NCBI GenBank assembly: GCA_019420275.1
Contig: JAHZHN010000001.1
Coordinates: 210,634 to 274,633, forward strand
Length of the DNA: 64,000 nucleotides
From: Clostridiales bacterium
GTDB lineage: Bacteria; Bacillota; Clostridia; Lachnospirales; Lachnospiraceae
Reading direction: 5' to 3'
Part shown: piece after piece, positions 43,297-52,200 of the stretch
How positions within the stretch are numbered: position 1 is the stretch's first letter
Layout: the number at the start of each line of letters is the position of its first letter
Program-made: the position numbers and the translations under genes
The notes under the pieces: model-generated
Databases searched by the model: none
Told to the model about the DNA's origin: nothing
The model's input: only the letters and a program-made list of their open reading frames with translations

Positions 43297-43323
43297 AAAA
43301 ACCTACGGAACTCCGTAGGTTTT
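43297..43323 (-). terminator. Terminator hairpin beside the left att repeat
   Basis: ACCTACGGA and TCCGTAGGT arms with a T-run on the minus strand. It directly follows the truncated tRNA 3' end, so it is probably the original tRNA-Leu terminator displaced by an insertion. A second small hairpin (TATGTCT...AGACATA, 43268-43295) lies beyond. Confidence 0.7.
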
Positions 43324-43326
43324 AGT

Positions 43327-43350
43327 ACTGCCGATGGTGGGGCTCGAACC
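43327..43350 (-). repeat. Left att-like direct repeat (copy of tRNA-Leu 3' end)
   Basis: 24 nt matching 44899-44922 with one mismatch. On the minus strand it reads GGTTCGAGCCCCACCATCGG, the T-arm and acceptor 3' half of the tRNA-Leu gene, with no 5' half attached. This is what integration into a tRNA 3' end leaves at the far end of an element. Confidence 0.8.
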
Positions 43351-43615
43351 TAAGTGATACACTGAAAACCGCATAGAAAGGAGCTTTGTACACTGTCTTT
43401 TAAAAAAGTAATCATCAAGGTAACCCTAAGTATAACTATATTTTATACTCTTATTAATTTTATATCCAATCCAATAATACTTCTATATACTAATAGTTAT
43501 ATACTGATTATCAAATTAAATATAAAATTAAAGTGGGATTTTAGAATTAGAATTGAATTCTTTCAAGAAATGCGGTATCCTAGACCTACTTACAGTGTAG
43601 AATACCATAATCCCA

Positions 43616-43673
43616 AGAGATTAGGCAGATTGCCTTTAGATAAGGCATGATGCCCAATCTCTTTTTTATTTAT
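43616..43673 (+). terminator. Hairpin followed by T-run
   Basis: Outer arms AAGAGATT and AATCTCTT plus inner GCC/GGC pairs, then a run of six Ts on the plus strand; terminator-like. Confidence 0.55.
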
Positions 43674-43693
43674 TTTTTGGTACCCTTTGTACA

Positions 43694-43739
43694 ACAACTA
43701 AAAATTGAATTTTTTTTATTGAATTCAATTTTCAGTTGT
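43694..43739. repeat. Long imperfect inverted repeat
   Basis: 18-nt arms (ACAACTAAAAATTGAATT and its near complement, one mismatch) around a T-rich loop. Confidence 0.7.
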
Positions 43740-43931
43740 TATATAATATATTAACAAAGGATGTATAAGGCAGCAGCGGTAACTAGCGCCCTATATTTAG
43801 GATTTACGCTATGTAGTCTAGGTATTATTTTTCACTAGTAAACAACATTTTCATGCCGTTTACTACAGCCAAGTACCCATATGGAGTAAATCCCAATGGT
43901 TTGGTGGTACTCAAACCTTTATTAAGTTTTT

Positions 43932-43974
43932 GTCAGCGGGGAACCTGACCTGTCAAGTGGTATTCCCCGCTGAC
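43932..43974. repeat. GC-rich perfect hairpin upstream of the HTH gene
   Basis: GTCAGCGGGGAA and TTCCCCGCTGAC form a 12-bp perfect stem with a 19-nt loop, unusual in its AT-rich surroundings, 61 bp before the HTH start codon. Confidence 0.75.
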
Positions 43975-44035
43975 ATGTATTATGGCATTGTTGTCAATAA
44001 CTTTTTTGACTTTTTGCAATTTTTTGAGGTATTAA

Positions 44036-44272
44036 ATGATAATAAAAAATCAAAGTGACATTTTACAATTATTAAAAATGTATATGGGTAATAGTAATAT
44101 TAGTCAAGCAGATTTGTGCCGGATACTAAACCAGCCGTCTAGCAGTGTGGCTCGTACAATGCAAGGCAAACATAAAACTAATATAGACACGCTGCTGAAA
44201 TATATAAACGCCTGTGGTGCTGTTTTGGATGTTAATATAACACCTAAATCTAATATAGATAAAAATGATTGA
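44036..44272 (+). CDS. Small XRE-like helix-turn-helix protein
   Basis: The 78-residue protein contains a helix-turn-helix of the XRE/Cro type: NISQADLCRILNQPSSSVARTMQGKHKTNIDTLLKYINACG. The tail VLDVNITPKSNID resembles the end of small phage-type repressors and antitoxins. It is likely a DNA-binding regulator of the element. The ATG at 44036 has a weak TGAGG ribosome-binding site. No toxin gene is adjacent. A terminator hairpin follows. Confidence 0.75.
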   Translation: MIIKNQSDILQLLKMYMGNSNISQADLCRILNQPSSSVARTMQGKHKTNIDTLLKYINACGAVLDVNITPKSNIDKND

Positions 44273-44295
44273 CATTATAATGTTGTTACTTTTTA

Positions 44296-44322
44296 AATCT
44301 GGATTAATTCCAGATTTTTTTA
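44296..44322 (+). terminator. Terminator of the HTH gene
   Basis: AATCTGGA and TCCAGATT arms with a 5-nt loop and a T-run. Confidence 0.75.
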
Positions 44323-44384
44323 TATTTATTTTTTGTCGTTGTGTATATTAGCTCTTATTTTAAATTTCTATCTTGGTTTGAAAG

Positions 44385-44775
44385 TTGGCAGCTTTGAAGA
44401 GATCTGATATCCGAGGTAGGTATTTTACATGTACATCGACAATTGATAAAAGAATTTGAACTATCAGACGCTGATACAGAATTTGTTGGATATAAACCAG
44501 TAAATTTCACAAAAAGTGCTGCTGGTGATAGAAAAATTTATTTAGTAGATGAAGCTATGAAAATCGATAGTATATTGGTTAGTTATTGTAAAAAATTAAA
44601 TATATCAACTAAAGTTGACAGTGGTTTAAACATAAATACAATACGTGAATTTGCAGGACACGAAGACGAAAGAATAACTTTTAATAATTATACTTTTAAT
44701 CGTCTCGGACATGCTGGGATTGAAAGTGTGTTAGAAAAATCATTGTCAAAATTTAATTCTTGCAACATTATATAA
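44385..44775 (+). pseudogene. Tyrosine recombinase (integrase) remnant
   Basis: The frame at 44385-44415 reads LAALKRSDIRG, like the catalytic-domain start of Tn916-type integrases (LALxWSDID). A frameshift near 44415 moves to a frame reading ILHVHRQLIKEFE, then GYKPVNFTKSAAGDRKIYLVDEAMKI. The text then jumps to DSGLNINTIREFAGHEDERITFNNYTFNR, the C-terminal GHxxxxxTxxxY block. The segment with HxLR and its arginine is missing, and the N-terminal half is gone. The enzyme cannot be active. It lies next to the tRNA-Leu 3' end, the usual place for the integrase of a tRNA-targeted element. Confidence 0.82.
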
Positions 44776-44856
44776 AATAACAATTATTATTAGATTAAAA
44801 AAAATGATTACCCTACTATTACAAAAAGGTAATCACTTCAACTTTTCTTTAAATGC

Positions 44857-44886
44857 AACAAAACTGGCTTAAAACCTCGTTTTGTT
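44857..44886 (-). terminator. Hairpin downstream of tRNA-Leu
   Basis: AACAAAAC and GTTTTGTT arms with a 14-nt loop, 15 nt from the tRNA 3' end; it may serve as the present tRNA terminator, brought by the element. Confidence 0.5.
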
Positions 44887-44898
44887 ACACATTATAAG

Positions 44899-44922
44899 AC
44901 TGCCGATGGTGGGACTCGAACC
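44899..44922 (-). repeat. Right att-like repeat within tRNA-Leu
   Basis: The 3' end of the intact tRNA-Leu gene, 23 of 24 nt identical to 43327-43350. Confidence 0.8.
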
Positions 44923-44984
44923 CACACGTCCATAAGAACAACAGATTTTGAGTCTGTCTCGTCTGCCAGTTCCGACACATCGGC
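44901..44984 (-). tRNA. tRNA-Leu(CAA)
   Basis: 84 nt on the minus strand. Acceptor GCCGATG pairs with CATCGGC plus discriminator A. The anticodon stem ACAGA/TCTGT holds loop CTCAAAA, anticodon CAA. A long variable arm and GGTTCGAGTCC T-loop confirm a class II leucine tRNA. CCA is not encoded. Confidence 0.93.
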
Positions 44985-45009
44985 ATATTCAATTTTCTCG
45001 ACCTCAGAT

Positions 45010-45038
45010 ATAATATCATTAAATCCGAAGTCTGTCAA
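45010..45038 (-). promoter_or_regulatory. Promoter of tRNA-Leu
   Basis: Minus-strand TTGACA (45033-45038), 17 bp, TATTAT (45010-45015), ending 26 bp before the tRNA. Confidence 0.75.
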
Positions 45039-45275
45039 CAAAAACTTAGAAAAAATTTAAACCATCATCTTTAATAAGATAGATGTTGCTAAACTTTACT
45101 GACTTTTCATTTATAACAATTTAAAAAATTACAAAGCTATGCAGAACATACTTTGTGCCGGAAAGGCCGGTATATGAAGCCATTTATTATGAAATCTTTC
45201 TGGTTAAACCTGACATTTCCGCCAATTCCTTTTGCACGTAAGAAAAGCATCTTTTGAATTTATATAAAATTTAAT
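45039..45275. other. Region without a supported gene
   Basis: AT-rich sequence between the tRNA promoter and the BFD terminator. A 22-codon frame at 45189-45257 (plus; starts MKSFWLNLTFPP) has no ribosome-binding site. It may be a relic of a lost gene; I do not call it. Confidence 0.4.
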
Positions 45276-45307
45276 AAAGACGCAGGAACAAGTTTTCCTG
45301 CGTCTTT
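45276..45307 (-). terminator. Terminator of the BFD-like gene
   Basis: AAAGACGCAGGAA and TTCCTGCGTCTTT form a 13-bp perfect stem with a 6-nt loop. Confidence 0.8.
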
Positions 45308-45366
45308 TATCCTTTTGACCAAATACGTCAAATCTCAATTATTGGCTTTTCCAGCTGTCATCAAAA

Positions 45367-45543
45367 TCAGCTTTTTAATTCACTGAGCAGATCTTCAATC
45401 TGATCCAAACACGCCCCGCAAACTGATCCCGCTCCTGTTGCATCTTTGACTGCATCTACGGTCACAGCTCCATCCTCATAAGCATCCATGATCTGTCCTG
45501 CCGTTACATCCAAACATGGGCATATCACCTGGTCTCTGTCCAT
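45367..45543 (-). CDS. BFD-like [2Fe-2S] small protein
   Basis: The 58-residue protein has the four-cysteine pattern of bacterioferritin-associated ferredoxin-like domains: CPC near residue 8-10 and CGAC about 33 residues later (CxC...CxxC), which binds one [2Fe-2S] cluster. Such stand-alone domains act in electron transfer or as modules of larger oxidoreductases such as nitrite reductase and NifU. The ATG at 45543 stands 8 nt after AGGAGG; one two codons earlier is too close. No partner is adjacent; an AI-2E family transporter gene lies upstream. Confidence 0.85.
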   Translation of the reverse strand: MDRDQVICPCLDVTAGQIMDAYEDGAVTVDAVKDATGAGSVCGACLDQIEDLLSELKS

Positions 45544-45608
45544 CTCCATAACCTCCTAAATCTGTTCCGTTTGTTTACAGAAGATATTATGGACAAACTC
45601 TGCTTATC

Positions 45609-46748
45609 TTATACCTTACGGATTGTTTTTTCCAAATTTCTTTTTTTAATCTGCCAGTTCACCACTTCCGTCAGCAGCTGATATAAAACAGAGAACAACG
45701 GAATACTAAACAGCATTCCAACAACTCCCGCTACGTTTCCTCCAATGGTAACTGCTACTAATACCCAGATTCCCGGCAGACCAACGGAATTCCCCACTAC
45801 ATGTGGATATATCACATTACCTTCAAACTGCTGCACGATAAGAAACATAATAAGAAAGATAACCGCCTGTCTCCAGTCTACCGTAATAATCAGCAAAATA
45901 CCGATACCACATCCAACAAAACCTCCTACAATCGGAATCAGCGATGTCACACCAATAAATACTGCAATCAATACTGCATACGGAATTCCCAGAATTTTCA
46001 TGCATCCAAAAATCAGACACCCAAGGATAACAGCCTCCGTACACTGACCGGAAAGAAAATTGGAAAACGCCTGATTAGACAGCCTTCCAATTCTTACAAT
46101 GTGTTTGACTGCCTTCACAGGAAGAAATGCAAGAAGCAGCTTCTTCACCTGAAAAGACAGGGTCTCTTTTTTCAGCAAAGCATTTAAAGCAAACACAAAT
46201 CCCAAAGCAAAACTGACAATCACCTGTACCACACTGGAAATAATACTAAAAGTAGAGTTCAATAAATTAGTTCCCCATGTCTGCAAATATCCCATCATCT
46301 GACCGCCGATTTCATTCCAGTCTACGTCCAGACTCAATACATACCTATGGATTCTCGGATTATTTTCTGACATATTATCAAAGTATTCCTGCACTGTTTT
46401 AATAAAGTCTGGAACACTAACTGACAGCCTGTACATGGTTTCCGCCAGTTCAGGTATGATCAGGCAGCTGACTAGAAGAATCACACCAATGATGCATACA
46501 ATCGCCGCAATCAGGCTCAATACACGCCTTCCTTTTTTTACTTTATACAGCACTCGATTTTCAAAAAAACGCATCGGAACATTAATGATAAAAGCAAGAC
46601 AGCTTCCAAGAATAAAGGGAAACGCTACTGATCCTATATAAGAAATCCCGTGGATCACAAGTGATAAATGCTCCAGCAGAAAATACAGACATATTCCAAA
46701 AGCCACCACAACAAAGGGTGTCTTATCATTTTCTTTAAAATATTTCAT
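45609..46748 (-). CDS. AI-2E family transporter
   Basis: The 379-residue integral membrane protein has about seven or eight hydrophobic segments and the long soluble region after the third (about 95-155) typical of the family. The C-terminal signature reads SLIPIVGGFVGCGIGILLI and IVQQFEGNVIYPHVVGNSVGLPGIWVLVAV. Members export autoinducer-2 or exchange ions such as Na+/H+; the substrate here cannot be told. It is a single-gene unit on the minus strand. Confidence 0.9.
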   Translation of the reverse strand: MKYFKENDKTPFVVVAFGICLYFLLEHLSLVIHGISYIGSVAFPFILGSCLAFIINVPMRFFENRVLYKVKKGRRVLSLIAAIVCIIGVILLVSCLIIPELAETMYRLSVSVPDFIKTVQEYFDNMSENNPRIHRYVLSLDVDWNEIGGQMMGYLQTWGTNLLNSTFSIISSVVQVIVSFALGFVFALNALLKKETLSFQVKKLLLAFLPVKAVKHIVRIGRLSNQAFSNFLSGQCTEAVILGCLIFGCMKILGIPYAVLIAVFIGVTSLIPIVGGFVGCGIGILLIITVDWRQAVIFLIMFLIVQQFEGNVIYPHVVGNSVGLPGIWVLVAVTIGGNVAGVVGMLFSIPLFSVLYQLLTEVVNWQIKKRNLEKTIRKV

Positions 46749-46830
46749 ACCTCACTCCTTTTTTATGTAATAAACCCATTATACGCTCTTTCCCCAAAAA
46801 GTACAGTAATTTCTGAATTTTTTGCATATT

Positions 46831-47057
46831 AAAAGGAGACTTTTAAAAGTCTCCTTTTTTATCTTTTGTAACGCCCAGAATGCCGGTCCCGCAGTTTTGA
46901 CGCCTAGCGAAGCTAGGTGGGTTCCCTCGACAAACCTTTTGTAGTCCCTTCGAAGAGGGCTGGACATCCAGTTTGTTATCTGAGATCCCATGATAAATAA
47001 ATGTAGGTTCAAAATAGCAGGTTATCGCACACCCCAGGCCGTCGCATCTATCTCTTT
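46831..47057 (-). ncRNA. ssrS: Probable 6S RNA with terminator
   Basis: About 195 nt of non-coding RNA followed by a perfect terminator palindrome (AAAAGGAGACTTT and complement, 46831-46858). A strong promoter (47064-47092) fixes the 5' end near 47057. GCCUGGGGUGU near the 5' end can pair with GCAUUCUGGGC near the 3' end over 11 bp, giving a long closing stem; the interior is a largely helical rod with internal loops (CCUAGC-UUCG-GCUAGG and CCCUCUUCGAAGGG stems). Length, rod shape and terminator fit 6S RNA, which binds RNA polymerase. The assignment is from shape and recollection, not a covariance model. Confidence 0.62.
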
Positions 47058-47063
47058 TATCTT

Positions 47064-47092
47064 ATTATAGAATAAGTATGTCAAGATTGCAA
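47064..47092 (-). promoter_or_regulatory. Promoter of the 6S-like RNA
   Basis: Minus-strand TTGCAA (47087-47092), 17 bp, TATAAT (47064-47069). Confidence 0.7.
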
Positions 47093-47111
47093 CCCAACGA
47101 TACATGAAATT

Positions 47112-47702
47112 CTATCCAATATGGATACAGCCCGTCTCACTCTTGGGAGATATCTGATCATAGCCGCTGATATCCTCCTTTAAATCTCTTTTTAAATATT
47201 CGAAAGCCGCCGCTTCCCCCTGCTGAGCATACATAGTCAGCAATTTTGTAAGATATTCTCTGGAGGCGTCATGCATCAGAGATCCGCCAATTCCATGATT
47301 AAAATATTCCAATGGGCTTTCTTTAGTAAATTTATCCCCATTATAAATCTTCCCGGCACTGACTCGGTCCACAAACATCTCCGCCATATAGCGTTTTGGA
47401 ATTTTCATTCCCACAAGTCCCTTTTTTTGAGGATTCAAACTATAATCAATCCAATATTCAAAATGGTGCTTGTTTCTTCCCTTGTGGTGCAGCCATGCCT
47501 TTGAATATCCTTTATCCAGACGTTCAGCGTTATTGGGGCTTGCATTTCCCTGATAATACCGAATTCCGGCAAGAAATTCTGTTGGAGAATATTTTGACAT
47601 ATCATGCATAAGTCCCTGATAATAAAGTCCCAGACGAAAGCATCCTTTTGCGACTAATATCTTATGCTTTGTAATTGTCTTAAAATGTCCAAGAATATTC
47701 AT
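47112..47702 (-). CDS. DUF5662 family protein
   Basis: The 196-residue protein begins MNILGHFKTITKHKILVAKGCFRLGLYYQGLMHDMSKYSPTEF and has the histidine-rich block SKAWLHHKGRNKHHFEYWIDY. The HDxSK and HHxxxNxHHxE patterns resemble a metal-binding, HD-like helical bundle, and match DUF5662, common in Firmicutes and their phages. Function is unknown; it is sometimes annotated as catalase without good reason. The ATG at 47702 is 8 nt after AGGAG. Confidence 0.8.
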   Translation of the reverse strand: MNILGHFKTITKHKILVAKGCFRLGLYYQGLMHDMSKYSPTEFLAGIRYYQGNASPNNAERLDKGYSKAWLHHKGRNKHHFEYWIDYSLNPQKKGLVGMKIPKRYMAEMFVDRVSAGKIYNGDKFTKESPLEYFNHGIGGSLMHDASREYLTKLLTMYAQQGEAAAFEYLKRDLKEDISGYDQISPKSETGCIHIG

Positions 47703-47778
47703 CTGCAGCACTCCTAATTTGTCCTTTACTATTTAATATATCAAAAAGTCCTGCCTGTGAAAAGTACATTTTTCAATT

Positions 47779-49263
47779 TTACAAATTACTATATCCCATC
47801 AGCTGCTTATCGACTTCACGTGCTGCATCTCTTCCTTCGCGAATTGCCCATACGACCAATGACTGTCCGCGATGCATATCGCCGGCTGTAAATACATTTT
47901 TGATATTGGTTGCAAATCGGTTCGGTTCTGTTGCTACATTCGTTCGCTCGTTGACTTTCACGCCAAAAGCATCCGTAACATAGGACTCACTTCCCAGGAA
48001 TCCTGCTGCAATCAGTACCAGATCTGCTGGAACTTCTTTTTCAGATCCCGCAATCGGAACCATCGCCATTCTTCCTGTCTTTTCATCCTTTTTGCTTTCC
48101 AGAGAAACCAAAACCGCCTTACAGACTTCTCCCTTTTTATTCATCTTAAATTCTTTTACCGTCGTTGTATAAATACGAGGATCATGTCCAAATACAGCAA
48201 TGGCTTCTTCCTGACCGTAATCTGTCTTGCAGATTCTCGGCCACTCTGGCCATGGATTATTTTCAGCGCGCTCATCCGGAAGTTTCGGCATCATTTCCAG
48301 CTGGATAACACTCTTGCATCCATGACGGATAGATGTTCCGACACAGTCATTTCCTGTATCACCGCCGCCAATGACAATCACGTTCTTTCCTTTCGCTGAA
48401 ATATATTTTCTGTCTTTCAGACCAGAATCCAGAAGGCTCTTTGTTGTCGCTTTTAAGAAATCCACCGCAAAATAAATTCCTTTTGCTTCTCTTCCTGGTA
48501 CTTCGATATTACGCGGATGAGAAGAACCACATGCTAAAATGACAGCATCATATTCTTTCTTCAGTTGTTCTGCCTTGATGTCTTTTCCTACATTAGTATT
48601 TGCAATAAAATGAATTCCTTCTTCTTCCATGATCTTTAACTTGCGCTCAACAATCTCTTTTTGTAACTTCATGTTTGGAATTCCATACATCAAGAGTCCT
48701 CCAAAACGATCTGAACGCTCATAAACCGTGACATCATGCCCTCTTTTATTCAGCGAATTTGCTGCTGAAAGACCTGCTGGTCCGGAACCAACAACAGCGA
48801 CCTTTTTCCCAGTACGGAATTTTGGCGGATGAGCTTTTGCAAGCCCATTTGCATAGCCATATTCAATAATACTCAGCTCATTTTGCTTGGAGCTGACCGG
48901 ATTACCATTCAATCCACAAGTACAGGCGTTCTCGCAGAGAGCCGGACAGACCCTCCCTGTAAACTCAGGGAATGGGTTTGTCTTTTTCAGTCTCAAATAT
49001 GCCTGTTCCCAATTTCCTGTATAAATCAGATCATTCCATTCAGGAACCAGGTTGTTCAAAGGACATCCGGATGCCATTCCATTTAATATCTGGCCAGACT
49101 GACAGAATGGAACTCCGCAGTCCATACATCTGGCTCCCTGTTTCCGCTGTTCCTCTTCGGAAAGAGGAACATGAAACTCATTAAAATGCTTGATTCTTTC
49201 TTTTGGAGATTCTGCTTTTGCGTCTTCTCTCTGATAGTCTAAAAATCCAGTTGGTTTTCCCAT
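47779..49263 (-). CDS. gltD: Glutamate synthase small subunit
   Basis: The 494-residue flavoprotein has an N-terminal [4Fe-4S] region (ARCMDCGVPFC, GCPLNNLVPEWN, GRVCPALCENACTCG), an FAD loop VAVVGSGPAGLSAANSL and an NADPH loop VIVIGGGDTGNDC, ending TAGDMHRGQSLVVWAI. It passes electrons from NAD(P)H to the large subunit for making two glutamates from glutamine and 2-oxoglutarate. It starts 14 bp after gltB stops; the two form one operon. Confidence 0.96.
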   Translation of the reverse strand: MGKPTGFLDYQREDAKAESPKERIKHFNEFHVPLSEEEQRKQGARCMDCGVPFCQSGQILNGMASGCPLNNLVPEWNDLIYTGNWEQAYLRLKKTNPFPEFTGRVCPALCENACTCGLNGNPVSSKQNELSIIEYGYANGLAKAHPPKFRTGKKVAVVGSGPAGLSAANSLNKRGHDVTVYERSDRFGGLLMYGIPNMKLQKEIVERKLKIMEEEGIHFIANTNVGKDIKAEQLKKEYDAVILACGSSHPRNIEVPGREAKGIYFAVDFLKATTKSLLDSGLKDRKYISAKGKNVIVIGGGDTGNDCVGTSIRHGCKSVIQLEMMPKLPDERAENNPWPEWPRICKTDYGQEEAIAVFGHDPRIYTTTVKEFKMNKKGEVCKAVLVSLESKKDEKTGRMAMVPIAGSEKEVPADLVLIAAGFLGSESYVTDAFGVKVNERTNVATEPNRFATNIKNVFTAGDMHRGQSLVVWAIREGRDAAREVDKQLMGYSNL

Positions 49264-49277
49264 AACTTCCTCCTTCT

Positions 49278-52200
49278 TTACTCGTTGGCATTCATGTAAA
49301 ATGCTTCAATCTGTGCCTGTTCGCTGCTCAATCCCCGCTCTTCCATCTGAACGATCAGATTCTGCATTTTCTTATAATCGTTCGGTATGATCTTTTTGAA
49401 TTTTGGCAGATAGTCTCCAAGATTACGAAGGATTTCTTTTCCTTTTTCGGAATTTGTATATGCTACATGTTCTTTCAGCATATCTTTTACTTCCAGGACA
49501 TCATATTTAGATGTTACAGGCTCAATAGATACCATTTCTTTATTCAGATTCATATACAGTTTGCTGTCTTCATCCAGGACATAAGCGATACCGCCGCTCA
49601 TTCCGGCTGCAAAGTTCTTTCCTGTTGGTCCAAGTACCAATACACGTCCGCCTGTCATATATTCACATCCATGGTCTCCTACACCTTCTACAACCGCTGT
49701 CGCTCCTGAATTTCTAACACAGAATCTCTCTCCTGCTACACCGTTGATAAATGCTTTACCACTGGTTGCTCCATATAATGCAACATTTCCGATGATAATA
49801 TTATCTTCTGCTTTGAACTTCACACCTTTTGGCGGACAAACAACAAGTTTTCCACCAGATAATCCTTTACCAAAATAATCGTTGCTGTCTCCTACCAGCT
49901 GAAGTGTCAGTCCTTTTGGAATGAAAGCTCCAAAACTCTGTCCTCCGGCACCATGACATTTAACAGTAAAGGTGTCATCTTCCAATGTTCTTTCACCCCA
50001 GCGTTTCGTAATCTCAGCTCCAAACATTGTTCCGAAAGTACGGTCAATATTCGTTACGTCAACCTCAATTACTTTTTTCTGTTTTGTTTCCAATGCCGGT
50101 TTCAATCTCTTGATCAAAATCTTGGCATCTGCTGTCTGATCTAATTTGAAATCAAATACATTCTTATGGTTGTATTCAATCTTTGTTGCTTTTACATAGT
50201 CTGTGCAGAGAATTTTGGACAGATCCACATGTTTTTCTTCTGCCACATGATTTGGCTTCAGTAAATCCGTACGTCCAACCAGTTCATCCACTGTAGCAAC
50301 TCCGAGTTTCGCCATATATTCTCTCAATTCTTCTGCGATAAATCTCATGAAATTCACAACATATTCCGGTTTTCCGCGGAATCTCTTGCGCAGTTCCGGA
50401 TTCTGTGTCGCAACTCCGACTGGACAGGTATCCAGATTGCAGACACGCATCATAACACATCCCAGTGTTACAAGCGGCGCTGTTGCAAATCCAAATTCTT
50501 CTGCTCCAAGCATTGCAGCAATAGCAACATCTCTTCCGCTCATAAGTTTTCCATCTGTCTCAAGAATTACTTTATTTCTAAGATCATTCATAATCAGATT
50601 CTGATGGGTCTCAGCGAGTCCAAGCTCCCATGGAAGTCCTGCATTATAAATAGAGTTTCTCGGGGCTGCTCCTGTTCCTCCATCGTATCCGGAAATCAGG
50701 ATAACCTGAGCCCCTGCTTTTGCAACACCGCAGGCAACTGTTCCTACGCCTGCTTCTGATACCAGTTTTACAGAAATACGAGCATCCGTATTGGCATTTT
50801 TACAGTCATAAATCAGCTGCGCCAAGTCCTCAATGGAATAAATATCATGATGCGGAGGAGGTGAAATTAATCCTACACCCGCTGTTGAATGGCGAGTCTT
50901 TGCAATCCACGGATATACTTTCTTTCCAGGAAGATGTCCTCCTTCTCCTGGTTTTGCTCCCTGTGCCATCTTGATCTGAATTTCTTTGGCACTTACCAGA
51001 TATTCACTTGTAACGCCAAATCTTCCAGATGCAACCTGCTTGATCGCAGAACAGCGATTTAATCCGTCTCTTCCTATTACAAGCCGCTCCGGACGCTCTC
51101 CTCCTTCACCGCTGTTTGACTTTCCGCCTAACATATTCATGGCAATTGCCAATGTTTCATGAGCTTCTCCAGAAATAGATCCATATGACATCGCTCCAGT
51201 CTTGAAACGTTTTACAATGGAATCCACACTCTCAACTTTATCCAGCGGAATTCCTTTCTTTGGATAATTAAATTCCATGAGACCTCTTAAGTTTCCAGGC
51301 TCTAATTCTTTGTCAATCATTTGGGTATATTCTTTGAACATCTTGTAATCCCCGGTCCTTGCAGCTGTCTGCAGTGTATGGATCGTTCTAGGGTTATAAA
51401 GATGCTGCTCTTTTCCACTTCTGTATTTATGACTTCCGTCACTTTCCAAGGTCAGGTCATTTTCCAATCCTAATGGATCAAAAGCCGCAGCATGTCTTGC
51501 ATCGACATCTTCTTCCAAGTCTTTTAATGAAATACCTTCCACTCTGCTGACAGTATTTGTAAAATACTTATTTACTACATCTGAATTGATTCCGATTGCT
51601 TCGAAAATCTGAGAGCCCTGATAAGACTGCAGAGTTGAAATACCCATTTTAGACGCAATCTTCACAATTCCATGAAGAACAGCGTTTGTATAATCATCTA
51701 CCGCTGCATAGTAATCTTTGTGAAGCATTCCCTCATCAATGAGCTTCTGAATTCCCTGGAGCGCAAGATATGGATTTACTGCACAAGCACCATATCCAAG
51801 AAGCGTCGCAAAATGATGTACTTCTCTTGGTTCTCCACTTTCTAGAATCAAAGCAACAGAAGTACGTTTTTTCGTCTTAATCAAATGCTGATGCATTGCA
51901 GATACTGCCAGTAATGACGGAATCGCAACATGATTTTCATCCACTCCTCTGTCAGACAGAATAATAATATTCGCTCCATCTCTAAATGCACGATCCGCTT
52001 CTACAAACAGCCGGTCCAGTGCTTTTTCCATGGATGTATTTTTATAATAAATAATCGGAAGTTCTACAACTTTAAATCCTTCTTTTTTCATACTCTTGAT
52101 CTTCATCAAGTCGGTATCTGTAAGAATTGGATTTTTCACTTTCAGAACGCGGCAGTTCTCTGGTTTTTCATCCAGAATGTTGCCTTCTTTTCCAACATAA

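Larger units (their letters stand above)
43351..43931. other. Gene-free part of the element, hairpin-rich
   Basis: I see no credible coding frame. It contains the hairpins annotated at 43616-43673 and 43694-43739. Short stems GTAAAC/GTTTAC (about 43838-43863) and GGTTTG/CAAACC (about 43899-43917) follow. The density of stems suggests a structured RNA, leader or origin remnant. Confidence 0.5.
43327..44922. mobile_element. Decayed integrative element in tRNA-Leu(CAA)
   Basis: About 1.6 kb bounded by the 24-nt repeat. It carries a small HTH gene, a disrupted tyrosine recombinase next to the tRNA, and several long hairpins. Base composition is more AT-rich than the flanks. No transfer, replication or cargo gene remains that I can recognise. 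Confidence 0.75.

Noticed and set aside
45189..45257. A 22-codon frame, plus strand, starting MKSFWLNLTFPP
   Set aside because: No ribosome-binding site, very short, no recognised relative; possibly a relic.
46779..47012. A 77-codon reading frame on the minus strand
   Set aside because: It lies inside the structured RNA and its terminator, has no ribosome-binding site, and shows no protein-like composition.
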